A stretch of DNA of 64,000 nucleotides from positions 1 to 64,000 of the forward strand of contig JAIRYW010000011.1 in NCBI GenBank assembly GCA_031267645.1, written 5' to 3'. This DNA is from Propionibacteriaceae bacterium. Lineage in GTDB: Bacteria > Actinomycetota > Actinomycetes > Propionibacteriales > Propionibacteriaceae. Under the pieces are notes generated by a model. It saw only the letters and a program-made list of their open reading frames with translations, was not told the origin of the DNA and ran no database searches. This document shows, piece by piece, positions 27,680 through 36,500 of the stretch. The position numbers and the translations under genes are program-made. Numbering within the stretch: the first letter of the stretch is position 1; every line of letters starts with the position of its first letter.

Positions 27680-28711
27680 TTGTCCGACGCCAGCACCCCC
27701 GGCTCCGCCCGACCCCGACCAGCCACCTTGGACGAAGTGGCCCGCGCGGCTGGTGTGTCGCGGTCGACCGCCTCCCGCGCCCTGACCGGCGGAGTGGCCT
27801 CGGCCGCGACCGCCCAAGCCGTCCGGCGGGCCGCCCAAGAGCTCGGCTTCGTGCCCAACCGGGCCGCCCGCGGACTGGCCCGGAACTGCACCGACGCCAT
27901 CGCCCTGGTCATCCCGGAGACGCCCTCCTTCATCTTCTACGACCCCTTCTTGGCCATCGTCACCAGCACCGTCTCAGCCGCCTGCTGGAAGGCCGGCTTG
28001 CAACCCATGATGGTGTTGATGGACCCGGATGACCCGGTCCACACCATCGAACGCTTCCTCCACAGCGGCAACGTCGACGGGGCCATCGTGGCCAGCTTCC
28101 ACCACAGCCTCCAGCTCGAACAGCTGTTGACGGCGGCCGCGCTGCCGACCGTCTTCATCGGCCGCCCGCCGGCCGGGGGCGACTTCCCCTACGTCGACGT
28201 GGACAACCGGGCCGGGGCCCGTAGCGCCACCGAGCATCTGCTCGGCTTGGGCCGTCGCCGCATCGCCTGTCTGGGCGGCGCCCTCGACATGACGGCGGCG
28301 GTGGACCGCCGAGCCGGCTTCTTGGAGGCCCACCGCCAGGCCGGGGTCGAGCCCGGTCCTTATCTGGAGGGTTCTTTCACGGCTCGTTCCGGTTTGGAGT
28401 CGGTCGGCCGGCTGTTGCGGATGGACCCTCGGCCGGACGCCATCTTCGCCCAGTCCGACGCCCTGGCGGCCGGGGCCATCCAAGGTTTGACCGCCGCCGG
28501 CCTGACGGCACCGGACGATCTGGCCGTGGTCGGCTTCGACGACTTCGCCACCGCCACCGAGATCTTCCCCAATCTGACCACGGTGGCCCAGCCGGTGGTC
28601 GAGCTGGCCCAGGCCGCCGCCGACCTCATGGTCGGCCACCTGAAGACCGGCCAGTGGGGCGCTTGGCCCCAGATCCTGCCCACCCGCCTGGTGGTCCGCC
28701 AGTCGGCTTGA
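27680..28711 (+). CDS. LacI-family transcriptional regulator
   Basis: A 343-residue regulator: an N-terminal LacI helix-turn-helix (ATLDEVARAAGVSRSTASRALTGG, about 13-36) with hinge helix, then a periplasmic-binding-protein-like sensor domain (about 70-340; NRAGARSATEHLLGLGRRRIACL, DDLAVVGFDDFA). The start is TTG 27680 after GAGAGGAAGG. It lies just upstream of a GH1 gene whose promoter is bracketed by two identical LacI-type palindromes, so it most likely represses that gene and responds to a sugar released by it. Confidence 0.92.
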   Translation: MSDASTPGSARPRPATLDEVARAAGVSRSTASRALTGGVASAATAQAVRRAAQELGFVPNRAARGLARNCTDAIALVIPETPSFIFYDPFLAIVTSTVSAACWKAGLQPMMVLMDPDDPVHTIERFLHSGNVDGAIVASFHHSLQLEQLLTAAALPTVFIGRPPAGGDFPYVDVDNRAGARSATEHLLGLGRRRIACLGGALDMTAAVDRRAGFLEAHRQAGVEPGPYLEGSFTARSGLESVGRLLRMDPRPDAIFAQSDALAAGAIQGLTAAGLTAPDDLAVVGFDDFATATEIFPNLTTVAQPVVELAQAAADLMVGHLKTGQWGAWPQILPTRLVVRQSA

Positions 28712-28803
28712 GGCCGAGCCAGCGGTCCCGCTTCGGCCCAGCCGTCCCCCCACCGGCCCGCCCAGGCCCGTATAGCGGTCATAGAACGAATCGCGGTCAC
28801 TAG

Positions 28804-28817
28804 TGGAAGCGCTTCCA
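28804..28817. promoter_or_regulatory. LacI-type operator 1
   Basis: TGGAAGCGCTTCCA is a perfect 14-base palindrome with the central CG typical of LacI-family operators. It lies just upstream of the -35 of the GH1 promoter. Confidence 0.8.
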
Positions 28818-28824
28818 GTTCCAC

Positions 28825-28853
28825 TTGACAGTCCTCCGACAGCCTCTTAAAGT
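28825..28853 (+). promoter_or_regulatory. promoter of the GH1 gene
   Basis: TTGACA (28825-28830) and TAAAGT (28848-28853) are separated by 17 bases. The pair lies between two identical operators, so a bound repressor at either or both sites would block it. Confidence 0.65.
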
Positions 28854-28859
28854 TCCGAC

Positions 28860-28873
28860 TGGAAGCGCTTCCA
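28860..28873. promoter_or_regulatory. LacI-type operator 2
   Basis: A second exact copy of TGGAAGCGCTTCCA, 56 bases from the first and spanning the expected transcription start. The spacing could allow side-by-side binding or a small loop. Confidence 0.8.
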
Positions 28874-28932
28874 ACGACTGCTCGCCCGACCGGCCGCGCA
28901 GTCGCCCGCCGAGACGATGGGACACCCCGCAC

Positions 28933-30336
28933 ATGACCCGACGTGACTTTCCGGCCGACTTCGTCTGGGGCGCCGCCACCGCCTCCTACCAGGTCGAAGG
29001 CGCCATCCGTCAGGACGGCCGGACGCCCTCGATCTGGGACGTCTTCTGCGACCGGCCCGGCGCCATCGCCGACGGCAGCAGCGGCCAGGTGGCCTGCGAC
29101 CAGTACCACCGCTACCGCGACGACATCGCCCTGATGGCCGAGCTGGGGGTCGAGTCCTACCGCTTCTCCATCGCCTGGCCCCGGATCCAGCCGAGCCCGG
29201 ACGGGAAGGTCAACCGAGCCGGTCTGGACCATTACGCCCGCCTCTGCGACGCCCTGCTCGAAGCCGGCATCGCTCCGGTCGCGACCCTGTACCACTGGGA
29301 CCTGCCGCAATACCTGGAGCAGGCCGGCGGCTGGCCCAACCGGGCCACGGCCGAACGCTTCGCCGACTACGCCGGGGTGGTGGCCCAGTCGTTGGGCGAC
29401 CGGATCGACACCTGGACCACTTTGAACGAGCCCTGGTGCGTGGCCTACCTGGGCTACGCCGCTGGCGAGCACGCCCCCGGCCGCCGCGACCACCCGGCCG
29501 CCTTGGCCGCCGCCCACCACCTCAACCTGGCCCACGGGCTGGCCGTCCAGGCCATCCGGGGCCAGCTCGGCCCGGCCGCCCGGACCTCGATCACCCTCAA
29601 CCTGCAAGTCCTGCGTCCGGCCACCGACTCGCCCGAAGACTTGGCGGCGGTGGCCCAGCTGGACCGGATCGGCAATCAGATCTGGCTCGGCCCGCTGTTG
29701 GACGGACGCTACGACGAGCGTCTGTTCCAAGACACCGCCCACGTCAGCGACTGGTCCTTCGTGCGTGCCGGCGACCTGGCCCAGATCCACCAACCGTTGT
29801 CCGTCCTGGGGCTGAACTACTACTCCTCCAGCACGGTCCGGCACCGCCCCGGGGCCGTGCCGCCGACCTGGAGCCAAGCCCGCCAGCAGCCCTGGTGCGG
29901 CCCTTGGCCGGGCGCGGAGACGGTCGAGTTCCTGCCCCCGGTCGGGCCGCTGACGGCCATGGGCTGGAACCAGGACCCGGCCGGACTGACCGAGCTGTTG
30001 CTGGCCACCCACCGCCGTTGGCCCCAGTTGGAGCTGATGGTGACCGAGAACGGCTCGGCCTTCGAAGACCAGGTGGCCGTCGACGGCACGATCCACGACC
30101 CCGAACGGGTGGCCTACCTGGCCGCCCACATCGAGGCCTTGGGCCAGGCCCTCGACGCCGGGGCCCCGGTCCGGGGCTACTTCGCCTGGAGTCTGATCGA
30201 CAACTTCGAATGGGCCCACGGCTACACCAAGCGGTTCGGCCTGTTCGGCGTCGACTACGCCACCCAAGCCCGCCTCTGGAAAGACTCGGCCCGCTGGTAC
30301 CAAAGTCTGATCGCCGCCGGAGCGACGCCTGACTGA
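28933..30336 (+). CDS. beta-glucosidase, glycoside hydrolase family 1
   Basis: A 467-residue GH1 enzyme, cytoplasmic (no signal peptide). The N-terminal family signature FPADFVWGAATASYQVEGA is present. The acid/base is Glu166 in TTLNEPW and the nucleophile Glu372 in VTENGSAF; YFAWSLIDNFEWAHGYTKRFGLFGVDY closes the barrel. It hydrolyses beta-linked glucosides or galactosides, producing monosaccharides from imported short sugars. ATG 28933 is the start of the conserved region. It is a single-gene unit under the twin operators; no dedicated sugar transporter accompanies it. Confidence 0.95.
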   Translation: MTRRDFPADFVWGAATASYQVEGAIRQDGRTPSIWDVFCDRPGAIADGSSGQVACDQYHRYRDDIALMAELGVESYRFSIAWPRIQPSPDGKVNRAGLDHYARLCDALLEAGIAPVATLYHWDLPQYLEQAGGWPNRATAERFADYAGVVAQSLGDRIDTWTTLNEPWCVAYLGYAAGEHAPGRRDHPAALAAAHHLNLAHGLAVQAIRGQLGPAARTSITLNLQVLRPATDSPEDLAAVAQLDRIGNQIWLGPLLDGRYDERLFQDTAHVSDWSFVRAGDLAQIHQPLSVLGLNYYSSSTVRHRPGAVPPTWSQARQQPWCGPWPGAETVEFLPPVGPLTAMGWNQDPAGLTELLLATHRRWPQLELMVTENGSAFEDQVAVDGTIHDPERVAYLAAHIEALGQALDAGAPVRGYFAWSLIDNFEWAHGYTKRFGLFGVDYATQARLWKDSARWYQSLIAAGATPD

Positions 30337-30431
30337 ACCGACCGGGGCCTCCACCCCTCCACCCCGCCCGGGCGCCACCGGCCGGTCGACCAGTCTGAAC
30401 CGGTTCGGTCCGGCCAGTGGCGCCCGACGGC

Positions 30432-30437
30432 TACGAT
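30432..30437 (+). promoter_or_regulatory. -10 box for leaderless queuosine-precursor transporter gene
   Basis: TACGAT ends six bases before GTG 30444, the leaderless pattern recurring in this window. Confidence 0.45.
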
Positions 30438-30443
30438 CTTGAC

Positions 30444-31133
30444 GTGTCCGAGGCCAGCTTGTCCCCCCGTCCCGTCCGGGACGACGGCTCGGGCTTGATC
30501 CAGACCGTCTTCTGCGCCCTGCTGCTGGTGGCCAACGTGGCCGCCACCAAGTTGATCGCCCTGGGCCCCGAATGGTCGCCCGGCGGCTGGTCGGTCCTGC
30601 CCCTGGTCTTCGACGGCGGGGCCATCGTCTTCCCCCTGACCTACCTGTTGGGCGACGTCTTGGCCGAGGTCTACGGCTACCGCGCCGCTCGGCGGGCGAT
30701 TTGGATCGGCTTCGCGCTGTCCGGCTTGGCGGCCGGGACCCTGGCCCTGGTCGACCTGGCCCCACCGGCCCCGGATTGGCCCAACCAGCCGGCCTGGCAC
30801 GTCGTGTTGGGCTTCGTGCCCCGGATCGTGGCGGCTTCCCTGATCGGCTACCTGGTGGGCCAGCTGTTGAACGCCCGCGTCCTAGTCGCCTTGCGCGACC
30901 GCTCCCGACCCGGCTCGCTCTGGTTCCGTCTGATCGGATCGACCGCCGTGGGCGGGGCGGCCGACACCGTCTTGTTCTGTGGCATCGCCTACCTGGCCCT
31001 GGTGCCGACCGCCACCCTGATCAACTACATCGTGGTCGGCTACCTCTACAAGCTGGCTTTGGAGGCCCTGCTGCTGCCGTTCACCACCCGGGTGGTGGCG
31101 CGGGTCCGCCGCCGGGCCAGCGGAGCGGCCTGA
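30444..31133 (+). CDS. yhhQ: queuosine precursor transporter, VUT/YhhQ (DUF165) family
   Basis: About 229 residues and six membrane helices with the family phrases NVAATKLIALGP, FPLTYLLGDVLAEVYGYRAARRAIWIGF and GYLVGQLLNARVLVALR. YhhQ proteins import 7-deazaguanine precursors of queuosine such as preQ0/preQ1 or related bases. A tRNA-guanine transglycosylase gene lies 12 kb away in this window, consistent with salvage of the modified base. The GTG at 30444 is preferred because of the TACGAT box; a GTG at 30417 in the same frame has no signal. Confidence 0.87.
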   Translation: MSEASLSPRPVRDDGSGLIQTVFCALLLVANVAATKLIALGPEWSPGGWSVLPLVFDGGAIVFPLTYLLGDVLAEVYGYRAARRAIWIGFALSGLAAGTLALVDLAPPAPDWPNQPAWHVVLGFVPRIVAASLIGYLVGQLLNARVLVALRDRSRPGSLWFRLIGSTAVGGAADTVLFCGIAYLALVPTATLINYIVVGYLYKLALEALLLPFTTRVVARVRRRASGAA

Positions 31134-31150
31134 AGCGACCCCGGGACGGC

Positions 31151-32002
31151 TCAGCCCCCGCCTTCGACGGCCGCGACGGCGGCGGCGTAAGCCTCGGACT
31201 GGAGCTGGTTGAGCAAGTCGAGCAAGTGGTTGCGCTCGGTCCAGTCGCCGCCCGCCTCCGGCACGGCGATGGTCAGATAGGGGAAGACCGGGGCCGGGTA
31301 GTCGGTCTCGCCCCGAGCCCAAGCCTCGGCCGCCACGGCGTACCCAGCCGCGTCATAGGCCGGGCAAGCGGCCATCAGGGCGCGTAGACCGGCCTCGTCG
31401 ACCCGGATCGGGATGACGACCTCGCTCAGCCCGCCGTCGACCGGGGTGACGTCGGCCACGTCGGGCCAACCGTTGGCCCGAGCGCAGGCCGCCCACTGGT
31501 TGGATTGGTCCAAGACGGCCTGAGCCTCGTCCGACAAAATCACCGGATCGGCCACCGCCATCGGCAGATGGTAGCCGGAGGCGTCCAGACAGGCGGCGTA
31601 GGCGGCCGAGTGGTCGACCCCGTCGATCACCAGCACCACCACCGTGCCGTCCTCGGTGGTCTGGCCGGTGGCCCAGGCCGCCGCCAACGCCTGATCGTCC
31701 AACTCCTGGCCGCCGGGCACGTTGTAGACCAGCTCTTGACCGTCACGGTCTCGCGCCACCACCGAATCGGTCGGCTCCCACACCACCGAGTCGCCGGCCG
31801 GCCCCAAGTCGCGCAAGCTGGCCGGGACCGAGAAATCGGCCAGGCAGAGCAGGAACTCGTCGGCCGAACGCCTTTGCTCGGCCAACTGGGCCGAGGGATC
31901 GTCGCTGGAGATGGGCGGCCCGGCCGAGCTGCCGCAGCCGGCCAGGCTCAAGCCGAGACAGAGGGCCGCGCCGACCCACCGGATCAGACCTGGTCTCGTC
32001 AT
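31151..32002 (-). CDS. putative lipoprotein with Cys/Gly motifs
   Basis: A 283-residue protein with a lipoprotein signal (LIRWVGAALCLGLSLAGCGSS). The mature region contains LLCLADFSVP, AAYAACLDASGYHLP and NQWAACARANGWPDV, each a Cys followed a few residues later by Gly, an arrangement resembling the tandem lipoproteins at the window start though without clear overall identity. No catalytic motif is seen. ATG 32002 has AAAGGA upstream. It lies 59 bases after the hyaluronan-synthase-like gene on the same strand and may be co-transcribed. Function unknown. Confidence 0.75.
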   Translation of the reverse strand: MTRPGLIRWVGAALCLGLSLAGCGSSAGPPISSDDPSAQLAEQRRSADEFLLCLADFSVPASLRDLGPAGDSVVWEPTDSVVARDRDGQELVYNVPGGQELDDQALAAAWATGQTTEDGTVVVLVIDGVDHSAAYAACLDASGYHLPMAVADPVILSDEAQAVLDQSNQWAACARANGWPDVADVTPVDGGLSEVVIPIRVDEAGLRALMAACPAYDAAGYAVAAEAWARGETDYPAPVFPYLTIAVPEAGGDWTERNHLLDLLNQLQSEAYAAAVAAVEGGG

Positions 32003-32061
32003 GCTGGTGTCCTTTCCAATCGGGGACTCCGGTCCGCGCCCAAGGCTGGACCGCTGGGCGC

Positions 32062-33396
32062 TCAGACGGCCGAGCTGACGGCCGCTTCGGACAGCCCCCG
32101 GGCCGGGCCGAGCGTTCCCAAACTGACTTCGACGCCGGACCGGGTGCCCCAACCGATCTTACGCAAGGTCAGAAGGGCGTACAGCCTGAGCCATACCAGC
32201 ACGAAGACGTGCAACACGGCGTACAGGGGCGAGATGGCGAAACCCAGCCAACGGTCCCGCTGCGACCTCGGCTCCGGCTGCTCCAAATACGTGAAGCAGC
32301 GGGCGTACATCAACAGAATCACATAGCAGGCGTAAATGGCGTACAACGAGAAACCGAAGATGAACGGCACCACCACCAAGGCCATCATCACCGGGAAAGA
32401 GACACAGGTCCAGGTCAACTCGATCAAGGTCAGCCAGAAAGCCGGCCGCCGCATCGACAGATGGTGCAAGACCCACAACGACTCCCGGAAGAAGGACCGC
32501 CCCCAACGCACCTGCTGACGCAGGAAGTGACCCATCCGCTCCGGCACCATGGTCTGAGCCATGGCCGTCTCCTGCAACACCGTCCGGCCCTCCAACAGGC
32601 CGTAATTGGTCAGCCGCCGATCATCCCCGGCCACCGCCTTCTGACCCAAGAAGACCTGATTCAAGAAGTCGTCCTTGTACTTGCGGACCACGTCCGCCCG
32701 GTACAGCGCCAGACAGCCGCAAGCGCACAACATCGAACCCAGAGTCGAATAAGCCGCCCGCTCCCCCATGAAAGCCTGGCTGTAACGCACGTCGATCAAA
32801 CGCGACAGCACCGTCGCCCGGTAGTTCAAAGCCATCACCAACCCGGTCACCACCGTCGTCTCCGGGTCTTGGAAGGGCAAGATCAGCTCCGCCACCGCGC
32901 AACGGTCCAGCTGGGTGTCGGAGTCCACCCCCATCAACAACTCGGTCTCCGGATGCAGATCCAGACCGGCCATCATGGCCTCCCGCTTGCCCCGGTTGAC
33001 CGGGAAGGCCAAGACCTGGAAATCGACCCCCCGGGCCGCGAAACGATCCACCCAGCGCCTGGCCTCGGCCCAAGCCCGCCGATCGGTCGAACAATCGTCC
33101 ACCACCACGATCGACTGCGGCAGCCGGCTCTGGTCCAGCAAGGACTGCAAACAGGCCGCCAACATCTTGGGATCCTCGTTGAACACCGGCACCACCGTGT
33201 TGACCCAACGCCGGTCCAACTCCGACGACCCCGACGGCCCCGCTGAGCGCGGCTTATGTCCCCGGGCCATGACGATCTTCATCGCCAGCAGCCCGATCGC
33301 GATCAATCCGTAGCCAGACGGCCCACCGGCCCGGTACCACAGGTAGGTCACACCGCAGGCGGCCAACAGCAACACCGTCAGACCGATTCTTTTCAT
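32062..33396 (-). CDS. membrane glycosyltransferase family 2, hyaluronan-synthase/NodC-like
   Basis: A 444-residue processive-type beta-glycosyltransferase. Two N-terminal helices (ILTV-type MKRIGLTVLLLAACGVTYLW; GLIAIGLLAMKIVMA) precede the GT2 domain: VPVFNEDPKMLAACLQSLL, the UDP-sugar Asp in VVDDCSTD, the DxD-like GVDSDTQ, acceptor-site AGDDRRLTNYGL and the processivity motif QQVRWGRSF. Several C-terminal helices follow (WTCVSFPVMMALVVVPFIFGF and others). These match bacterial hyaluronan synthases and chitin-oligosaccharide synthases. It probably makes and exports a beta-linked surface polysaccharide; the sugar is not certain. Its ATG overlaps the stop of a 54-residue membrane protein gene. 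Confidence 0.85.
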   Translation of the reverse strand: MKRIGLTVLLLAACGVTYLWYRAGGPSGYGLIAIGLLAMKIVMARGHKPRSAGPSGSSELDRRWVNTVVPVFNEDPKMLAACLQSLLDQSRLPQSIVVVDDCSTDRRAWAEARRWVDRFAARGVDFQVLAFPVNRGKREAMMAGLDLHPETELLMGVDSDTQLDRCAVAELILPFQDPETTVVTGLVMALNYRATVLSRLIDVRYSQAFMGERAAYSTLGSMLCACGCLALYRADVVRKYKDDFLNQVFLGQKAVAGDDRRLTNYGLLEGRTVLQETAMAQTMVPERMGHFLRQQVRWGRSFFRESLWVLHHLSMRRPAFWLTLIELTWTCVSFPVMMALVVVPFIFGFSLYAIYACYVILLMYARCFTYLEQPEPRSQRDRWLGFAISPLYAVLHVFVLVWLRLYALLTLRKIGWGTRSGVEVSLGTLGPARGLSEAAVSSAV

Positions 33397-33557
33397 CTTC
33401 CACTCCTTCGGCGGCGCCGGATCAGACGCTGTCTGACCCGGCCCGCCGCCACCACCGTGGCCAGGACCAAGACCACTGCGGCTATGATCAGCCAGCGGAC
33501 TTTGGACCAGGTCCCGGCCACGGTGAGGCTGGCGGCCAACCAGGACTGAGTTGTCAT
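33393..33557 (-). CDS. 54-residue single-pass membrane protein, coupled to the GT2 gene
   Basis: An ATG-to-TGA frame of 54 codons lies between the GH59 gene and the GT2 gene. It has an amphipathic N-terminus (MTTQSWLAASLTVAGTW), one clear transmembrane helix (WLIIAAVVLVLATVVAAG) and a strongly basic tail (RVRQRLIRRRRRSGR). Its stop overlaps the GT2 start (ATGA), the coupling used throughout this window, and codon choice is normal for the strand. It may be a small accessory subunit of the synthase. No ribosome site is evident at its own start, so it may be translated after GH59. Too short for family assignment. Confidence 0.6.
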   Translation of the reverse strand: MTTQSWLAASLTVAGTWSKVRWLIIAAVVLVLATVVAAGRVRQRLIRRRRRSGR

Positions 33558-33592
33558 TTCAGGGGCGGACGACCCGCCTCGATCGACCCGGG

Positions 33593-36500
33593 CTAATGGC
33601 CCGGGCTGACCACCCGCAGAGGCAGCGAATAACGCACCACGGAAGCGAAGTCAGGCGCCGAAACCGTCACCTTGACCTTCAAATCCGCCCCCACGTCCTG
33701 CGCCTGCACGGCGTAGGACAGACCGGTCACACCGTTCAGATAGGTCGTCCCGCGGTACCAGTCGTATCGCACCGAGGCCCCGGGCGGCAGAGTCAGATCG
33801 ACCGTGGCCTGAGCCACACCGCCGTTCTGAGCCAAGACCACCGAGTTGACCGCCGGAGCCGGCTGGCCCGGCACCTGGTCGCTGGCCAGCGAATAACGCA
33901 CCACTGGGTCCATGCCCTCGGCCGACAAAGTCACCTTGACCTTGATGGTGTGGGTGGCGTCGGCCGCCCGCACCAGGTAGGTGGCCGGACCGGTCACGAT
34001 GAAGACCGCCGTGCCTTGGTCGTTGACCCGGTACCAGTCGTACCGCGCCTCGGCCTCAGCCGGCGTGAACCCGATCTGGGCGGTCAAGGTCGAACCGATC
34101 TCGGCCGCGCCGGACAGGGTCGGGGTGGCCGTCACCTTGATGAGGTCCTCGATCAGGACGGGGTCGGTGTAGCGCACCAACGTCCAAGAGCCCTTGCTGA
34201 AGGTCACCTTGACCTTGATCGCCTGACCGGCGTCGGCCGCTTGGGCGGTGTAAGAGGTCGCGTCTTTGGCCTGGCCGATGTAGCTGACGCCGCGGAACCA
34301 GTCGTACGCGACCGTGACCCCGTCCGGCGTGGCGGCGGCCGTCACCGTCAGCGGCGAGCCGATCTGGCCCGATCCGCTCAAGGACAGCTCCGTCACGGTC
34401 AGATACTGGCCGACCGTGACCCAGTTGGAGTACTTCGTCACCGTCTCGCCCTGCGGCAGACTGGCGATGACCTTGACCTGGATGATGGCGTTGGCGTCGG
34501 CCGGCTGCAGGACGTAACTCGACTGGCCGGTGGCCGCCCCGATCACCGAGGTTCCGCGGAACCAGAGATAGGTCAGATCGGCCTCGACCGGATCGACCGT
34601 CACCGACAGCGACACGGTGTCGCCCACCTGGCCCCGCAACAGGCCGTCCACGACCTGCCCGGAGGCGACGCTCAGAACCGGCGGCTGCACGGTCACGCGC
34701 AGCACCAACCCGGCCTGGGCGGCGTTCAGCTGCTCGATCTGAGCCGCCACCACGTCCCGGGTGACCGGTTCGCCGTCCAGCACCGCCCAAGCCTGGGCCA
34801 GGGCCAAGGCGAAGGTCTGCCAAGGAGCGAAGGTGTACGTCGTCGGGGTCAGACCGGACAGTTGGTCGACCAATTCGGACAGCGGCTGGCGGGCGTCCAC
34901 CAGTCCGCCGATGGCCTCGGTCAGCTGCGCGATGGCGGCGGCCACCTGGTCTTTGCCGGCCCCCGGGTCGTCCAGCAAAGCCTGGGCGGAAGCCAAAGCC
35001 TGGGCCAGGGGCTCCCACGAGTCAGCCGTGTGGAGCTGCTCGTCGAGGGCCTCGGCGGCGGCCATGGCGGCGGCCAGGCCAGCCCGGTCGACGGTGGCGG
35101 AGACCGCCACCCAGCTCAGGACCGGCAGCTGATTGCCGCCCGGCACCATCAAAACTTTGAAGGTGGCGTAGCCGGGTTCGACCAGGGAGAAGCTGATGTC
35201 GGAGGAACCCTTGGCCCCGATCCCCTGGACGGAGACGTCCGGACCGGTGCTGGTGACGTTCTCAGCCGTCACGCTGGGACGGATGTTGCGGCCGTTCCAC
35301 CATTCGCAGAAGCCGGCCGTCAGCGTCCAGTCGCCGGCCGGCAGCCAGATCTTGTAGTCGGCGGTGGAGTTGCGATAGGTGGAAGCGGAGCCAGCCACGT
35401 ACCAACCGGTGGTGCAGTACTTGTCGTAGAGCCCGCCGGCCGGCGTCTTGGGATTGGTGTTGCCGTTCGTGCTGCCCCGGGTCGAGGACAGGCCGAAGCT
35501 CTGCCCCGGGTCCGGGTCAGGGAAGAACTGGTCCGGCGTCTGGTTGATCAGCTGCTCGCCCAGCAGGGACTCCACCGCCAGCCAAGCCGGCGAGTCGGCC
35601 CCGTAGCCGTCGGTGTGAGAGCCGGGGAAGGCGTTGGCGTCGATGAAGTAGACCAGATCCTCCGGCACCACCTCGACCACCAGAGTGACCGGGATCAGCC
35701 CGGCCTGGCCGGTCAGGCTGACGGCGCTGTAGGGCGTGGCGAAGGCGGCCGGGTCGACCGACTGCCAAACCACTGGGATCTCTTCGGTCTGCCCGGAGAT
35801 GGTGCGCAAGGCGATAGTGCCGGGCAGTTGTGGCGCCTGGCCCACGTAGGCGGCGATGCGGTAGTCGGGCAAGGTCTGGTAGGCCACCTCGACCAGTTGG
35901 TCCAAGGCCTGGCCGAGGACCGTGGCGGCCTGGTCGATCTGGCCCTGGGTCGCGGCCGGGTCGTCATGGACGGCCTTGGCCGACAGGGCGACCTGGCGCA
36001 ACGACTGCCAGGACTCGGCGGTGTAGGCGATGGCCGGCGAGTTCTGGGCCTGTTCCAACAGTCCGGCCAGGACCGAGCGGTCGACCGTCGGGCTGGAGGT
36101 GGCCAGCGCCGCGATGCCGATCCAACTGAGCGCCGGGCTCTCAGTCGAGGTCTTGACGTTGGTGTAGACGATGGTGGTCGGCTGGCTCAGGCTGAACTGG
36201 CCGGACAAGACCTTGCTCTGACCGATCGAGCCGTTGGGGAAGGAGTACGAGCCCAGGGCGGTCTCGCTGACGCCGTCCGACACCTTCACATCGGCGGCCC
36301 GCGTCTTGCCGGAGCCGACCGTCCACCACTCGGTGTGGGCCGAGGTCAGGACCCAGTCGCCGGCCGGCAGCGTGAAGCGGCAGACCATATTGTCGCCGTA
36401 ACGGCCAGTCTCACGAGTCTTGTCGTAGGGCTGCTCGTTGAGCCGGCCCTTGGCCGAGGTGGTTTCGCAACCCCAATCCGCTCCGGTCGACCAGTTCTGG

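Noticed and set aside
28360..30765. An 800-codon open frame antisense to the LacI and GH1 genes
   Set aside because: It crosses two well-supported genes and the promoter between them, and has no recognisable content.
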